Source: Roseobacter denitrificans OCh 114
GTDB taxonomy: Bacteria; Pseudomonadota; Alphaproteobacteria; Rhodobacterales; Rhodobacteraceae
Direction of reading: 5' to 3'
Assembly (NCBI RefSeq): GCF_000014045.1
Contig: NC_008209.1
Location: forward strand, 3,061,001-3,125,000
Length of the DNA stretch: 64,000 bases
Part shown: positions 38,694 through 48,166 of the stretch, piece by piece
Position numbering within the stretch: the stretch's first letter is position 1
How the letters are laid out: every line of letters begins with the position of its first letter
The notes under the pieces: model-generated
The model's database searches: none
Told to the model about the DNA's origin: nothing
What the model saw: only the letters and a program-made list of their open reading frames with translations
Program-made: the position numbers and the translations under genes

Positions 38694-38771
38694 GTGACAG
38701 GGCGCGGTATACCCGCACCCTTCACACCTCCCTGTTGGACTTGGCCGAGCTTCGCGCTCGGCCTTTTTTTT
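38694..38771 (+). ncRNA. Candidate small RNA with exposed CCUCCC and rho-independent terminator
   Basis: A 78-base transcript is predicted from TTGATT (38659-38664), 17 bases, TAATTC (38682-38687). It would fold into a 5' hairpin (GGG-C-GCGG at 38700-38707 with CCGC-A-CCC at 38713-38720), a single-stranded part with CACCTCCCTGTTGG, and a strong terminator: GGCCGAGC (38743-38750), TTCGC, GCTCGGCC (38756-38763), then eight T. An exposed CCUCCC between two hairpins is the layout of anti-Shine-Dalgarno, Hfq-dependent small RNAs of Rhodobacterales and Rhizobiales. No protein frame fits. It could instead be a leader of purL, but the terminator comes 112 bases before that gene. Confidence 0.5.
38743..38771 (+). 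terminator. Strong rho-independent terminator before purL
   Basis: A perfect eight-base GC-rich stem (GGCCGAGC/GCTCGGCC) with a five-base loop and a run of eight T (38764-38771). It ends a transcript that begins upstream of purL, taken here as the candidate small RNA. Confidence 0.85.
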
Positions 38772-38883
38772 CGCGCATTTATGTGCGGCGCGGGCATCCG
38801 CACCACAGGATCGCCCCTTTCCCCCGCGCGCGCAGACCTGTAAGAGAGCGCCAAGTTTTGCCAGCCGGGGGACAATAAGGCCT

Positions 38884-41043
38884 ATGCAAGAGCCTGCCAT
38901 CACACCAGACCTGATCGCGAGCCACGGGCTTAGTCCGGATGAATACGACCGCATTCTCAATATCGTCGGGCGCACCCCGACCTTTACCGAACTCGGCATT
39001 TTCTCAGCCATGTGGAACGAACACTGTTCCTACAAGTCGTCGAAAAAATGGCTGCGCACATTGCCCACGACTGGACCTCAGGTGATTTGCGGACCGGGAG
39101 AGAACGCAGGCGTTGTGGACATCGGCGATGGCCAGGCGGTCGTCTTCAAGATGGAGAGCCACAACCACCCCAGCTATATCGAGCCCTATCAGGGTGCCGC
39201 CACCGGTGTCGGCGGCATTCTGCGCGATGTCTTTACCATGGGTGCGCGTCCGATCGCGGCGATGAACTCTCTCAGTTTCGGCGAAATCAGCCACCCCAAG
39301 ACACGGCAACTGGTCAACGGCGTGGTTGCGGGCGTGGGCGGATATGGCAATTGCTTTGGCGTTCCGACAGTCGGGGGCGAGGTGCGGTTTGATCCGGCCT
39401 ATAACGGCAACTGCCTTGTGAATGCCTTTGCCGCCGGTTTGGCCGACGCGGACAAGATTTTCTATTCCGCCGCATCAGGCGTTGGCATGCCCGTGGTCTA
39501 TCTGGGGGCCAAGACGGGGCGCGACGGGGTCGGTGGTGCCACCATGGCCTCCGCCGAATTCGACGACACCATCGAGGAAAAGCGGCCCACGGTGCAGGTC
39601 GGTGACCCGTTCACGGAAAAGCGCCTGATGGAAGCTACGCTGGAATTGATGCAGACCGGGGCCGTTATCTCAATTCAGGATATGGGGGCCGCCGGGCTGA
39701 CCTGTTCCGCGGTTGAGATGGGCGACAAGGGCAATCTGGGCGTTCGACTCGATCTGGAAAAAGTACCGGTGCGCGAAGAGGCGATGACCGCCTATGAAAT
39801 GATGCTGTCGGAAAGTCAGGAACGCATGCTGATGGTGCTGCGCCCCGAGTTGGAACAGGAAGCCAAAGCAGTCTTCGACAAATGGGATCTTGATTTCGCC
39901 ATCGTCGGTGAAACCATTGCCGAGGATCGGTTTCTCATCGTCCACAACGGCGAGGTCAAGGCGGACCTGCCGCTCAAGACGCTGGCAGGCACTGCGCCGG
40001 AATATGACCGGCCGTGGGTTGCGACGCCCGCTGCAGATCCGCTTGGTGATGTACCGGATGTGGACCCGATTGACGGTCTGCGCGCCTTGATCAGCAGCCC
40101 CAATTACGCCTCCAAGGACTGGGTGTTTACCCAATATGACACGATGGTCATGGCCGATACGGTGCGCATTCCCGGCATTGGCGCGGGCATTGTGCGCGTG
40201 CATGGCACCGACAAGGCGCTCGCCTTTACCTCGGATGTGACGCCGCGTTATGTGCAGGCCAACCCGGTTGAGGGCGGCAAACAGGCTGTGGCAGAAGCCT
40301 ACCGCAACCTCTCTGCGGTCGGGGCCACCCCCCTTGCGACGACCGACAACATGAATTTCGGCAACCCCGAAAAGCCCGAGATCATGGGCCAGTTCGTCGG
40401 CGCGATCAAAGGCATCTCCGCAGCGGTCGCGGCACTGGATATGCCCATCGTGTCGGGCAATGTGTCCTTATATAATGAAACCGATGGCACCGCGATCCTG
40501 CCCACACCGACGATTGGAGCCGTTGGCCTGATCGCGCACCTCGATGACGTGATCGGTTGCGATGTGCGCGACGGACACGTGGCCCTGGTATTGGGCGAGA
40601 CGCACGGCCACCTTGGTCAGTCCGCGATCCTGTCCGAGGTCTACAACCGTGCGGAGGGCGACGCCCCGCCGGTGGACCTTGATCAGGAAAAGGCGCACGG
40701 CGATTTCATCCGGGCAAACCGCGCCTACATCAAGGCCTGCACGGATTTATCCGACGGCGGGTTGGCGTTGGCCGCGTTTGAAATGGCGGAAAATGCCGGG
40801 GTGGGTGTCTGCCTTGACGCCAGTGATACCGCAACGCTTTTCGGCGAAGATCAGGGCAGATACCTGATCGCCTGCAACTTTGATCAAGCCGAAGCACTGA
40901 TGATCGCGGCAAGTCAGGCGGGTCTGACCCTGACATCGGTCGGGAAATTCACCGGCCAGGCGGTGCGGTTTGGTGCCTCCAGCGCACCCTTGGCCGAACT
41001 ATCCGACGTCTATCGCCAGAGTTTTGGCGCGGCACTAGCCTAA
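38884..41043 (+). CDS. purL: Phosphoribosylformylglycinamidine synthase subunit PurL
   Basis: A 719-residue enzyme of the fourth step of purine synthesis. This is the short PurL form that needs separate PurS and PurQ, which are not in the window. Motifs include [33 protein letters not shown] and [18 protein letters not shown] near the N-terminus, and [17 protein letters not shown] and TPRYVQANP further on. The start codon ATG at 38884 follows AATAAGG. The TAA stop (41041-41043) lies within a palindromic repeat element. Confidence 0.97.
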   Translation: MQEPAITPDLIASHGLSPDEYDRILNIVGRTPTFTELGIFSAMWNEHCSYKSSKKWLRTLPTTGPQVICGPGENAGVVDIGDGQAVVFKMESHNHPSYIEPYQGAATGVGGILRDVFTMGARPIAAMNSLSFGEISHPKTRQLVNGVVAGVGGYGNCFGVPTVGGEVRFDPAYNGNCLVNAFAAGLADADKIFYSAASGVGMPVVYLGAKTGRDGVGGATMASAEFDDTIEEKRPTVQVGDPFTEKRLMEATLELMQTGAVISIQDMGAAGLTCSAVEMGDKGNLGVRLDLEKVPVREEAMTAYEMMLSESQERMLMVLRPELEQEAKAVFDKWDLDFAIVGETIAEDRFLIVHNGEVKADLPLKTLAGTAPEYDRPWVATPAADPLGDVPDVDPIDGLRALISSPNYASKDWVFTQYDTMVMADTVRIPGIGAGIVRVHGTDKALAFTSDVTPRYVQANPVEGGKQAVAEAYRNLSAVGATPLATTDNMNFGNPEKPEIMGQFVGAIKGISAAVAALDMPIVSGNVSLYNETDGTAILPTPTIGAVGLIAHLDDVIGCDVRDGHVALVLGETHGHLGQSAILSEVYNRAEGDAPPVDLDQEKAHGDFIRANRAYIKACTDLSDGGLALAAFEMAENAGVGVCLDASDTATLFGEDQGRYLIACNFDQAEALMIAASQAGLTLTSVGKFTGQAVRFGASSAPLAELSDVYRQSFGAALA

Positions 41044-41138
41044 AGCATCACGCGAAAAACCTGAACCACGTAACGTTGCCTGAAATCAATAATTTCAGCG
41101 CGTTACGTGATAGTTTATGTGTTTCGTCAGACGCCCTG
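41040..41138. repeat. Palindromic intergenic repeat element, copy 1
   Basis: About 99 bp starting CTAAAGCATCACGCGAAAAA and ending CGTCAGACGCCCTG. Nested inverted repeats (CACGTAAC/GTTACGTG and CTGAAAT/ATTTCAG) predict a strong hairpin on both strands. Compared with copy 2 (47246-47352) it has a seven- to eight-base deletion in the right half and about a dozen substitutions. It fills the whole gap between convergent purL and the VWA gene, and both stop codons lie inside it. Confidence 0.8.
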
Positions 41139-42392
41139 CACCCCGATCAGGCGCATCAACCTGTCTTTCTCGCCCATGTCATCGGGGCGGGAAATCGCGG
41201 CGGCAAGGTCTTGCAGCGAGGCAATCGAGTGACCTGCGCGAAAGCTGTCCACATGGGGCAGCATCGCGGCAATCCCTTGCGCCTTTGGTGCGAAACCTTC
41301 CCAGCGCAGCAGCGGGTTGAGCCAGATCAGGCGGCGCGATGACAGATGCAACCGCTCCATCTGTTTTGCCAGCCGGTCCGGGCTATCGCGATCCAGACCA
41401 TCGGTGATCACCAGTACGACCGCGCCCTGCCCCATCACCCGGCGTGACCAGTCGCGGTTGAAGGTTTCAAGGCAGCTGCCGATACGCGTGCCCCCTTCCC
41501 AATCCTGCGCCTCCGCCCCGGCGGCGGCAAGCGCGGCGTCCACATCGCGCTGGCGCAGATGACGGGTGATATTGGTGAGCCGCGTGCCAAAGGTAAATGC
41601 ATGCACCTTGGCCCATCCGGCCCCTTTTTCATTCGCAACAGCATGCAGGAAATGCAGCACCATGCGGCTGTATTGGCTCATGGACCCCGAAATATCACAG
41701 AGCACCACAAGGTTTGGCCAGCGCGGGCGTGGCTGTTTCAGAGCGATCTTGTGCAGATCCCCGCCCTGCCGCATGGACTGGCGCAGCGTGCGCGCGGCAT
41801 CGACCCTTTGCCCTCTCAGGCTCGCCTGCGCGCGCCGCGATTTGATGGGTTTGACCGGCAGGCTGAGGCGCGCGATCATGCGCTTGGCCTCGGCGATTTC
41901 GGCAACGCTCATCTGTTCGAAATCAAGCGTGCGCAGCCGTTCCTCGGACGACATGGTGAGGCTTGCGTCAATCTCGATCTCGGTTTCCTCGCCCTCTTCG
42001 CCTTGCGACAAATCCGGTGCTTCGGCCCCGTCAAGCAAGGCCTCTGCCGCACGTTTTTCGGCCGATCTGGCCTTGCGCTCCTCCTGCACCCCGCGCACCG
42101 CCGGGATCATGTAGGACATCATATGCTCAAGATACCGCGGGTCGCGCCAGTAGAGCCGGAAGATCTGCGCGAAAACCGCGCGATGCTCTGGCCGGTTCAC
42201 GAAACAGGCATGCAGCGTCCAGTAAAAATCGCGCTTCTCGGTAAATCCCGCCGCCTCCACCGCCCGGATCGCATCAATCACCCGCCCCGGCCCAATCGGC
42301 ACCCCGGCACGCCGCAAGGCGCGCGCGAAATGGGTGATGTTGCCCGCGAGTTTCGGATCTTCGGGCAGTTCGAGGGGGGCGTATTCAGGCAT
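41127..42392 (-). CDS. VWA domain protein, CoxE family
   Basis: A 421-residue protein. The C-terminal half is a von Willebrand A domain with a metal-binding DISGSMSQYS (DxSxS), the conserved Thr in GGTRIG and Asp in VITDGLD. The N-terminal half resembles CoxE. Such proteins work with a MoxR-type ATPase, encoded just upstream, to assemble or insert metal cofactors in partner enzymes; in carboxydotrophs the target is CO dehydrogenase. No molybdenum hydroxylase genes are adjacent, so the target is unknown. The last codons and the TGA stop fall in the palindromic repeat. Confidence 0.88.
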   Translation of the reverse strand: MPEYAPLELPEDPKLAGNITHFARALRRAGVPIGPGRVIDAIRAVEAAGFTEKRDFYWTLHACFVNRPEHRAVFAQIFRLYWRDPRYLEHMMSYMIPAVRGVQEERKARSAEKRAAEALLDGAEAPDLSQGEEGEETEIEIDASLTMSSEERLRTLDFEQMSVAEIAEAKRMIARLSLPVKPIKSRRAQASLRGQRVDAARTLRQSMRQGGDLHKIALKQPRPRWPNLVVLCDISGSMSQYSRMVLHFLHAVANEKGAGWAKVHAFTFGTRLTNITRHLRQRDVDAALAAAGAEAQDWEGGTRIGSCLETFNRDWSRRVMGQGAVVLVITDGLDRDSPDRLAKQMERLHLSSRRLIWLNPLLRWEGFAPKAQGIAAMLPHVDSFRAGHSIASLQDLAAAISRPDDMGEKDRLMRLIGVQGV

Positions 42393-42440
42393 TGAGCCAC
42401 CTTGTTATGCCCGGCCCTGCAACATGCGCGGCGCGGCGCA

Positions 42441-43349
42441 TCACACCGGCTCCAGCGTCGCCTTGACCTCATCGAGAATGCGTTTGGCTTCGGATCCGTG
42501 CAGTTTCTGGATGTCATCCTGATATTTGAGGATCGCGCCCAGTGTATCGGCGATCACGTCCGGGCTGAGGTTGATGACATCCAGCGCCAACAGGCATTTG
42601 GCCCAGTCGATTGTTTCCGCTACACCGGGTTTCTTGAACAAATCCTCCGTGCGCAGCGCCTGTACGAAGGCCACAACCTCACGGCTGAGCGCGGCGGCGG
42701 CGTCAGGCGCGCGGGCGGTCAGGATGTCCATCTCGCGCTCGAAATCCGGGTAATCCACCCAGTGATAGAGACAGCGTCGTTTCAAGGCGTCATGCACCTC
42801 GCGCGTGCGGTTGGAGGTCAGGATGACGATGGGCGGTTCCGGGGCCTTGATTGTTCCAAGCTCCGGGATCGTCACCTGAAAATCGCTGAGCGCTTCGAGC
42901 AGAAAGGCCTCAAACGGCTCATCGGTACGGTCAAGCTCGTCAATCAACAGCACCGGCGCGCCGTTTTCATCCGGGCGCATGGCCTGCAGCAGCGGTCGCT
43001 CGATCAGATAGTCGTCGCTGAAAAGCTCCGACTGAAGTGCGCCGCGCGATGCAGCACCCGTCGCCTCGGCGGTGCGGATCGCAACCATCTGCGCCGGAAA
43101 GTTCCATTCATACACAGCGCTGGACGCATCCAGCCCCTCATAGCACTGCAGACGGATCAGGCGGCGGTTCAATCCGGCAGCAAGCGCCTTGGCGATCTCT
43201 GTCTTGCCGACCCCCGCTTCGCCCTCCAGAAACAGCGGACGCCCCAGTTGCAACGCCAGAAACACGACGGTGCCGAGGGCGCGGTCGCAGACATAGCCCT
43301 GATCTGCCAGCATTTCCTGAACGGCGTCGATGGTTTTGGGCGTGATCAT
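42441..43349 (-). CDS. MoxR family AAA+ ATPase, CoxD-like
   Basis: A 302-residue AAA+ ATPase. Walker A is LEGEAGVGKTEIAKAL, Walker B VLLIDELDRTDEPFEAFLLEAL, sensor 1 VILTSNRTREVHDALKRRC. It is the expected partner of the VWA protein 48 bases downstream. The start is the ATG at 43349 behind AGGAG, giving MITPKTIDAVQEML; ATG at 43373 is in frame but poorly placed. Divergent from pyrC. Confidence 0.9.
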   Translation of the reverse strand: MITPKTIDAVQEMLADQGYVCDRALGTVVFLALQLGRPLFLEGEAGVGKTEIAKALAAGLNRRLIRLQCYEGLDASSAVYEWNFPAQMVAIRTAEATGAASRGALQSELFSDDYLIERPLLQAMRPDENGAPVLLIDELDRTDEPFEAFLLEALSDFQVTIPELGTIKAPEPPIVILTSNRTREVHDALKRRCLYHWVDYPDFEREMDILTARAPDAAAALSREVVAFVQALRTEDLFKKPGVAETIDWAKCLLALDVINLSPDVIADTLGAILKYQDDIQKLHGSEAKRILDEVKATLEPV

Positions 43350-43587
43350 GCTGGCTCCTGCTGTTGCTGACATTACACTGCACCCTTCACGCGGAGGGTC
43401 AAGCAATCACGCCGTCCTATATCGGATTTCAGGCGATCTTTTCTGTCATTGGTTCCGCGAGACCGGTTCCGGATGGTCGCCCGCACAACCATCGGGCCAT
43501 CTTGAGACGCCGGGAAAATCAGCCACGCCAAGACGAAACAAACGCCAGCCTCTGGTGCCGCGCGCGTGCCTATGCTAGCGCAGAAAC

Positions 43588-44622
43588 ATGACAAAAACGC
43601 TGACCATCCGCCGCCCCGACGACTGGCATCTGCACCTGCGCGATGGCGCGATGCTGCGCGCCGTCCTGCCCGAAACCACCGCGCATTTCGCCCGCGCGAT
43701 CATCATGCCAAACCTTGTCCCGCCCGTGGTCACCTTTGCGCAGGCGCAAGACTATCACGCGCGCATTCTCGCGGCATTGCCGGAAGGTGCAGAGTTTACG
43801 CCGCTGATGACGCTTTATCTGACGGAAGACACCGATCCGGATGATGTGGCCGCCGCGCACGCCAACGGGTTGGTCCATGCGGTCAAGCTTTATCCTGCGG
43901 GGGCCACGACGAATTCAGCCAGCGGTGTGGCGAATTTTGACAATATCCGCGCCGTGCTGGAGCGTATGGCAGAGATCGGACTGCCGCTTTGTGTTCATGG
44001 CGAGGTTACCGATGATGACATCGACATCTTTGACCGCGAGGCTGTCTTCATCGACCGCGTTCTGGACCCGATCCGGCAGGCGACACCGGGGCTGCGGGTG
44101 GTCATGGAACACATCACGACGCGCAACGCGGTGGATTATGCCACGGCACAGGACGACACGCTCGGCGCGACGATCACGACCCACCATCTGGTGATCAACC
44201 GCAACCATATCCTCGCCGGGGGGATCAAACCTCACTACTATTGCCTGCCCGTGGCCAAACGCGAAGAACACAGGCTGGCGTTGCGCGCTGCGGCAACTTC
44301 GGGGGATGCGCGGTTTTTCCTCGGCACCGATTCCGCGCCGCATACGGACGCCAACAAGCTGCTGCCCTGTGGCTGCGCCGGGTGCTTTACCGCGACCAAC
44401 ACCATGTCCATCCTCGCGCATGTTTTCGAGGAAGAACAGGCACTGGAGCGACTGGAAGGATTTGCATCCCTGCACGGGCCTGCGTTCTACCGTCTGCCCG
44501 CCAACGAAGCACGCCTGACCCTGACAAAAACACCCGCCACCTTCCCGAGCCATATCGAAACAGAGGATGGGCCAGTGACCGTATTTGACCCCGGATTTGT
44601 TCCGAATTGGACGGTGGTGTAA
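43588..44622 (+). CDS. pyrC: Dihydroorotase
   Basis: A 344-residue class II (E. coli type) dihydroorotase, which closes carbamoyl aspartate to dihydroorotate in pyrimidine synthesis. The metal ligands are in [10 protein letters not shown]; the carboxylated lysine is in [14 protein letters not shown], and further ligands in [12 protein letters not shown] and GTDSAPH. It lies upstream of pyrE with a 52-base gap, so the two are likely cotranscribed. Confidence 0.97.
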   Translation: MTKTLTIRRPDDWHLHLRDGAMLRAVLPETTAHFARAIIMPNLVPPVVTFAQAQDYHARILAALPEGAEFTPLMTLYLTEDTDPDDVAAAHANGLVHAVKLYPAGATTNSASGVANFDNIRAVLERMAEIGLPLCVHGEVTDDDIDIFDREAVFIDRVLDPIRQATPGLRVVMEHITTRNAVDYATAQDDTLGATITTHHLVINRNHILAGGIKPHYYCLPVAKREEHRLALRAAATSGDARFFLGTDSAPHTDANKLLPCGCAGCFTATNTMSILAHVFEEEQALERLEGFASLHGPAFYRLPANEARLTLTKTPATFPSHIETEDGPVTVFDPGFVPNWTVV

Positions 44623-44674
44623 TCGTCTGCGCGAAAGCGCCCTGCTCAGCCATCCAAACACGAAGGACAGCGAC

Positions 44675-45352
44675 ATGATCCCCTCCGCCTACCCCGATGC
44701 GAAAGAAATGGCACGCCTCACGGCCCGCATGCTGCTTGAAATCCACGCGGTACATTTCAACGCAAAAGACCCCTTTACGCTCTCCTCCGGTCTGCCCAGC
44801 CCGACCTATATTGATTGTCGCAAACTCATCAGCTTTCCGCGCATCCGCGCCACCTTGATGGATTTCCTGACCGTCACCGTCATGCGCGATGTGGGTTTTG
44901 AGGCCTTTGACAACATCGCGGGCGGGGAAACCGCAGGCATTCCCTTTGCTGCATTGGTGGCCGAACGCATGGCCCTGCCCATGACCTATGTGCGCAAAAA
45001 ACCCAAAGGCTATGGCCGCAATGCGCGTATCGAAGGCGCGATGGGCGAGGGCGAACGCGTGCTGCTGGTTGAGGATCTGACCACCGATGGCGGCTCGAAG
45101 CTGTCGTTCGTGGATGCGATCCGCGAGACGGGTGCGACCTGCGGGCATACGGCCGTGATTTTCTACTATGATATCTTTCCCGAAACCACGAAAACACTGG
45201 GCGATCACGGCGTCGCATTGCACTCACTTTGCACCTGGTGGGACGTGCTCGCCGAAGCCAAACAGCAAGGCGTTTTCGATGAGGCAACACTCAGCGAAGT
45301 GGAGAAATTTCTGCACAATCCGCGTAAGTGGCAAGAAGCAAACAAGAAATAA
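44675..45352 (+). CDS. pyrE: Orotate phosphoribosyltransferase
   Basis: A 225-residue enzyme converting orotate and PRPP to orotidine 5'-phosphate. The PRPP motif is [27 protein letters not shown] and [22 protein letters not shown] are typical of the family. The ATG at 44675 follows GAAGGACAGCG; an earlier in-frame ATG overlaps the pyrC end and lacks support. dnaB follows after a 235-base control region. Confidence 0.96.
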   Translation: MIPSAYPDAKEMARLTARMLLEIHAVHFNAKDPFTLSSGLPSPTYIDCRKLISFPRIRATLMDFLTVTVMRDVGFEAFDNIAGGETAGIPFAALVAERMALPMTYVRKKPKGYGRNARIEGAMGEGERVLLVEDLTTDGGSKLSFVDAIRETGATCGHTAVIFYYDIFPETTKTLGDHGVALHSLCTWWDVLAEAKQQGVFDEATLSEVEKFLHNPRKWQEANKK

Positions 45353-45410
45353 TTTCTTTCCACACCGGGCGCAGTTCAGCACGCGGGGAATCGCGGCACG
45401 CACCAAGATG

Positions 45411-45438
45411 TTGCGCCAAATTTGCACCGTGATACTAT
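45411..45438 (+). promoter_or_regulatory. Predicted dnaB promoter
   Basis: TTGCGC (45411-45416), a 16-base spacer and TACTAT (45433-45438), about 150 bases before the dnaB start. A perfect palindrome CACGTATACGTG (45442-45453) covers the expected transcription start. Confidence 0.4.
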
Positions 45439-45479
45439 ATGCACGTATACGTGAGGATGTGCACAGGGTTGAGCCGATG

Positions 45480-45488
45480 TTATCCACA
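45480..45488 (+). promoter_or_regulatory. DnaA box upstream of dnaB
   Basis: TTATCCACA is a perfect consensus DnaA box, 99 bases before the dnaB start codon and about 42 bases after the predicted -10. A related GTGCACAGG lies 20 bases earlier. DnaA control of helicase expression is inferred; a single box is not an origin. Confidence 0.5.
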
Positions 45489-45587
45489 GCTTTGCCCCGA
45501 TAGGCGGCAGGGGAATTTTCGACTACATCTGTCACATAAGCGTTACAAAAATCAGCAGCAGCAAATGCCGCGCAGGCAAGGACAGTC

Positions 45588-47081
45588 ATGAACGAGATAT
45601 CGACCTTCAATCCGACCGGCGTTGATGTGCAATCGCCTGAGACCATGCCCCATTCCATCGAGGCGGAACAGCAGTTGCTCGGTGCCATCCTGACCAACAA
45701 CGACATCTACGACCGCGTGGCTTCGATCATTGGACCCCAGCATTTTTATGACCCCGTCCATGCGCGCATTTTCGAGATTGCCGCCGCGCGGATTGCCAAG
45801 AACAGCCTGGCCTCCCCGGTCACGCTCAAAGCCTTCATGGAGGACGACGAGGGCCTCAAGGAGCTTGGCGGCCCGGCGTATCTGGCGCGCCTTGCGGGGG
45901 CGGCGATTTCTGCATTTGCGGTCAAGGACTACGCGCAGATGATCTATGATCTGGCGGTGCGGCGGGACCTGATCCAGCTTGGGCGCACGATATCGGACAA
46001 GGCGGCGCATGTGGATGTGGCCTCTGAACCGCGCGAGCAGATTGTCGAGGCGGAACAGGCGTTATACGCGCTTGCGGAACAGGGGCAGTCCGAAAGTGGT
46101 TTTCAAAGCTTTCTCAAGGCAGTAACGGATGCTGTTAATGTTGCAAATGCCGCCTATCAGCGCGACGGCGGCATGTCAGGTGTCTCCACCGGCCTGATCG
46201 ACATGGACAAGAAGCTTGGCGGTTTGCACCGGTCGGATTTGCTGATCCTCGCGGGTCGTCCATCCATGGGCAAGACCTCTCTTGCGACGAACATCGCCTT
46301 CAACATCGCCAAGGCCTACAAGCGCGGCGTGTTGCCCGACGGCAGCGAAGGTGCCGTTGATGGTGGTGTGGTCGGGTTCTACTCCCTTGAGATGAGCGCG
46401 GAACAACTCGCCGCGCGGATTTTGTCTGAAGCCTCCGAAGTGCCCTCGGAACAGATCCGGCGGGGCGATATGACAGAAACCGAATTCCGACGCTTCGTGG
46501 ATGCGGCGAAATCGCTGGAGGCCTGCCCGCTTTACATAGACGACACACCCGCGCTGCCGATCGCGCAGCTTGCGGCCCGCGCGCGGCGGCTCAAACGGAC
46601 CCACGGGCTTGATGTGCTGATGGTGGATTATCTGCAACTGGTGCGCGGGACGGGTAAATCCGAGAACCGCGTGAATGAAATCTCCGAGATTACAATGGGC
46701 CTCAAGGCCATCGCCAAAGAGCTGGATATCCCGGTCGTTGCCCTGTCGCAGTTGTCACGTCAGGTGGAAAGCCGCGAAGACAAACGCCCCCAGCTCAGCG
46801 ATCTGCGCGAATCAGGCTCCATCGAACAGGATGCCGATGTGGTCATGTTCGTGTTCCGCGAAGAATATTACAAGGAACGCGAAAAACCGGGCGACCACGA
46901 CCTTGAAGCCATGGCAAAATGGCAGGAAGAGATGGATCGCCTGCATGGCCGCGCCGAAGTGGTTATCGGCAAGCAGCGACATGGCCCTATCGGTACGGTT
47001 GAACTCAGTTTCGAGGGGCGTTTCACGCGCTTTGGCAATCTGGTGCAGCCCTGGCAACAGGGCAGCGACCGCGAATTCTGA
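45588..47081 (+). CDS. dnaB: Replicative DNA helicase DnaB
   Basis: A 497-residue hexameric helicase that unwinds DNA at the replication fork. The N-terminal primase-binding domain begins near PHSIEAEQQLLGAILTNN. The RecA-like C-terminal part has Walker A LILAGRPSMGKTSLATNIA, Walker B VLMVDYLQLV and the arginine-rich SQLSRQVESREDKRP. No intein is present at the usual Walker A or H4 positions. The end is followed by a repeat-rich region. Confidence 0.98.
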   Translation: MNEISTFNPTGVDVQSPETMPHSIEAEQQLLGAILTNNDIYDRVASIIGPQHFYDPVHARIFEIAAARIAKNSLASPVTLKAFMEDDEGLKELGGPAYLARLAGAAISAFAVKDYAQMIYDLAVRRDLIQLGRTISDKAAHVDVASEPREQIVEAEQALYALAEQGQSESGFQSFLKAVTDAVNVANAAYQRDGGMSGVSTGLIDMDKKLGGLHRSDLLILAGRPSMGKTSLATNIAFNIAKAYKRGVLPDGSEGAVDGGVVGFYSLEMSAEQLAARILSEASEVPSEQIRRGDMTETEFRRFVDAAKSLEACPLYIDDTPALPIAQLAARARRLKRTHGLDVLMVDYLQLVRGTGKSENRVNEISEITMGLKAIAKELDIPVVALSQLSRQVESREDKRPQLSDLRESGSIEQDADVVMFVFREEYYKEREKPGDHDLEAMAKWQEEMDRLHGRAEVVIGKQRHGPIGTVELSFEGRFTRFGNLVQPWQQGSDREF

Positions 47082-47183
47082 TTGCCCAACGGCTCAAACA
47101 GAACGGGACCCCGTCGGTGCGGTTGCCTTTTGTGCAAACGCCTCCCTTTCAGCGCGTTCCGCGTCCTGTAAGGGCGGATGCCA

Positions 47184-47245
47184 TAAAGCGTCATGCGGAA
47201 AACCTGCGGCACCCGCCGCAACATGATGTCGTAGATTTCAAGGCA
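47184..47245. repeat. Degenerate left half of the palindromic element
   Basis: Aligns without gaps to the first 62 bases of copy 2 with roughly 70-75% identity by eye: TAAAGCGTCATGCG is exact, and AGATTTCAA recurs at the same offset. It ends exactly where copy 2 begins. Confidence 0.55.
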
Positions 47246-47352
47246 CTAAAGCGTCATGCGAAAAACCTGAATCACGTAACGCTGCCTGAAATCAAGGATT
47301 TCAACGCGTTACGTGATACTCGATGCTTCAGGTATTTCGTCAGACGCTCTAG
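47246..47352. repeat. Palindromic intergenic repeat element, copy 2
   Basis: 107 bp with imperfect terminal inverted repeats (CTAAAGCGTC at the left, GACGCTCTAG at the right). The centre has a perfect 12-base pair ATCACGTAACGC (47271-47282) / GCGTTACGTGAT (47306-47317) enclosing TGAAATC-AAG-GATTTCA. It is not coding and carries no transposase, consistent with a small non-autonomous or REP-like element. Confidence 0.8.
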
Positions 47353-47404
47353 GTGACAGGCGATGTTTCTGCTATTTCGTCAGGTGCATAAAAGGAGAAT
47401 TTCA

Positions 47405-47932
47405 TTGAAACATTTACTATTCCTGCTTGCCCCGCTGGCCGTTACTGCCTGTGTCGGGCTCGAAATCGAACCGGTTTCGGTCGATGATGGCGCGGATGTG
47501 GGCGGCCTGACGCTGGGCACTAATACCTTTGTCGGTCAGGTCAGCGGCACATGCGCCGCGGATATGGGCTGCCGGACCCGCCCATCGGGCCGGGATGAAT
47601 TCAAATTCGATGTGGCCGACGGCACCGCGATTACCGCAATCAGGGTGTCAGCTGTCGGAACCGGACCGCAGGGCTTTGCGATGAAAGCCGTCATCAAGGA
47701 CCTGCGTGGCGCCACAGAGCGCGCGCCGTTTCTGACGGGTGTCACCTTTCCACCCAACGGCCAAACGCGCGACGGTCTTGTTGGATTTCTGGACGCAGGG
47801 ACGGTCGGGCCTGTCCCCGCCCTTTCCGACTACATCATGGAGGTTGGCACCAGCGATAAGAAAGTGCCCGAAGGAACCTTTGATGTGACCTACAGGCTGG
47901 AGCTTGACGTTCAATTCGTGGCGCCGGAATAA
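47405..47932 (+). CDS. Predicted lipoprotein of unknown function
   Basis: A 175-residue exported protein. The signal peptide KHLLFLLAPLAVTAC ends in a lipobox (VTAC), so it should be lipid-anchored. The mature part is beta-rich with GTCAADMGCRTRPSGRDEF, holding two cysteines that could pair; I recognise no domain. The start is taken as TTG at 47405, five bases after AGGAGAA, because it opens the signal peptide; an ATG 42 bases upstream adds a charged stretch. It sits between dnaB and alr behind repeats, so it may be an accessory gene. Confidence 0.72.
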   Translation: MKHLLFLLAPLAVTACVGLEIEPVSVDDGADVGGLTLGTNTFVGQVSGTCAADMGCRTRPSGRDEFKFDVADGTAITAIRVSAVGTGPQGFAMKAVIKDLRGATERAPFLTGVTFPPNGQTRDGLVGFLDAGTVGPVPALSDYIMEVGTSDKKVPEGTFDVTYRLELDVQFVAPE

Positions 47933-48166
47933 GGGTTTCCCCGTTTTTCTGAGATGTCTCAGGCCCGGATCGCGCGCCGGGCCCGTGATGTCATATCCCG
48001 GTGATCCGGTCTGCGACGTCGCGCTTTAACCACGGCCTTGCCGGGGCTGGACGCCGAGGCGACTTATTCAGGTTATAAAAGCTTCAACCGGCAATTTCCG
48101 GCGGAGGTCGCACCGCATCTTTGCCCAAAGGCTTGACCTTGCGCGCATTCGTGTCATGAACGCGCC

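Larger units (their letters stand above)
47082..47404. other. Repeat-rich intergenic region after dnaB
   Basis: No gene is supported in these 323 bases. They hold a clear copy of the palindromic element (47246-47352), a decayed half copy in the same orientation directly before it (47184-47245), and weaker similarity to the element's right half near 47145-47165. The remaining 50 bases are the leader of the lipoprotein gene, with a good ribosome site (AGGAG). Confidence 0.7.

Noticed and set aside
45480-45488. Chromosome origin near dnaB
   Set aside because: A single DnaA box without an AT-rich unwinding element or clustered boxes is not enough.
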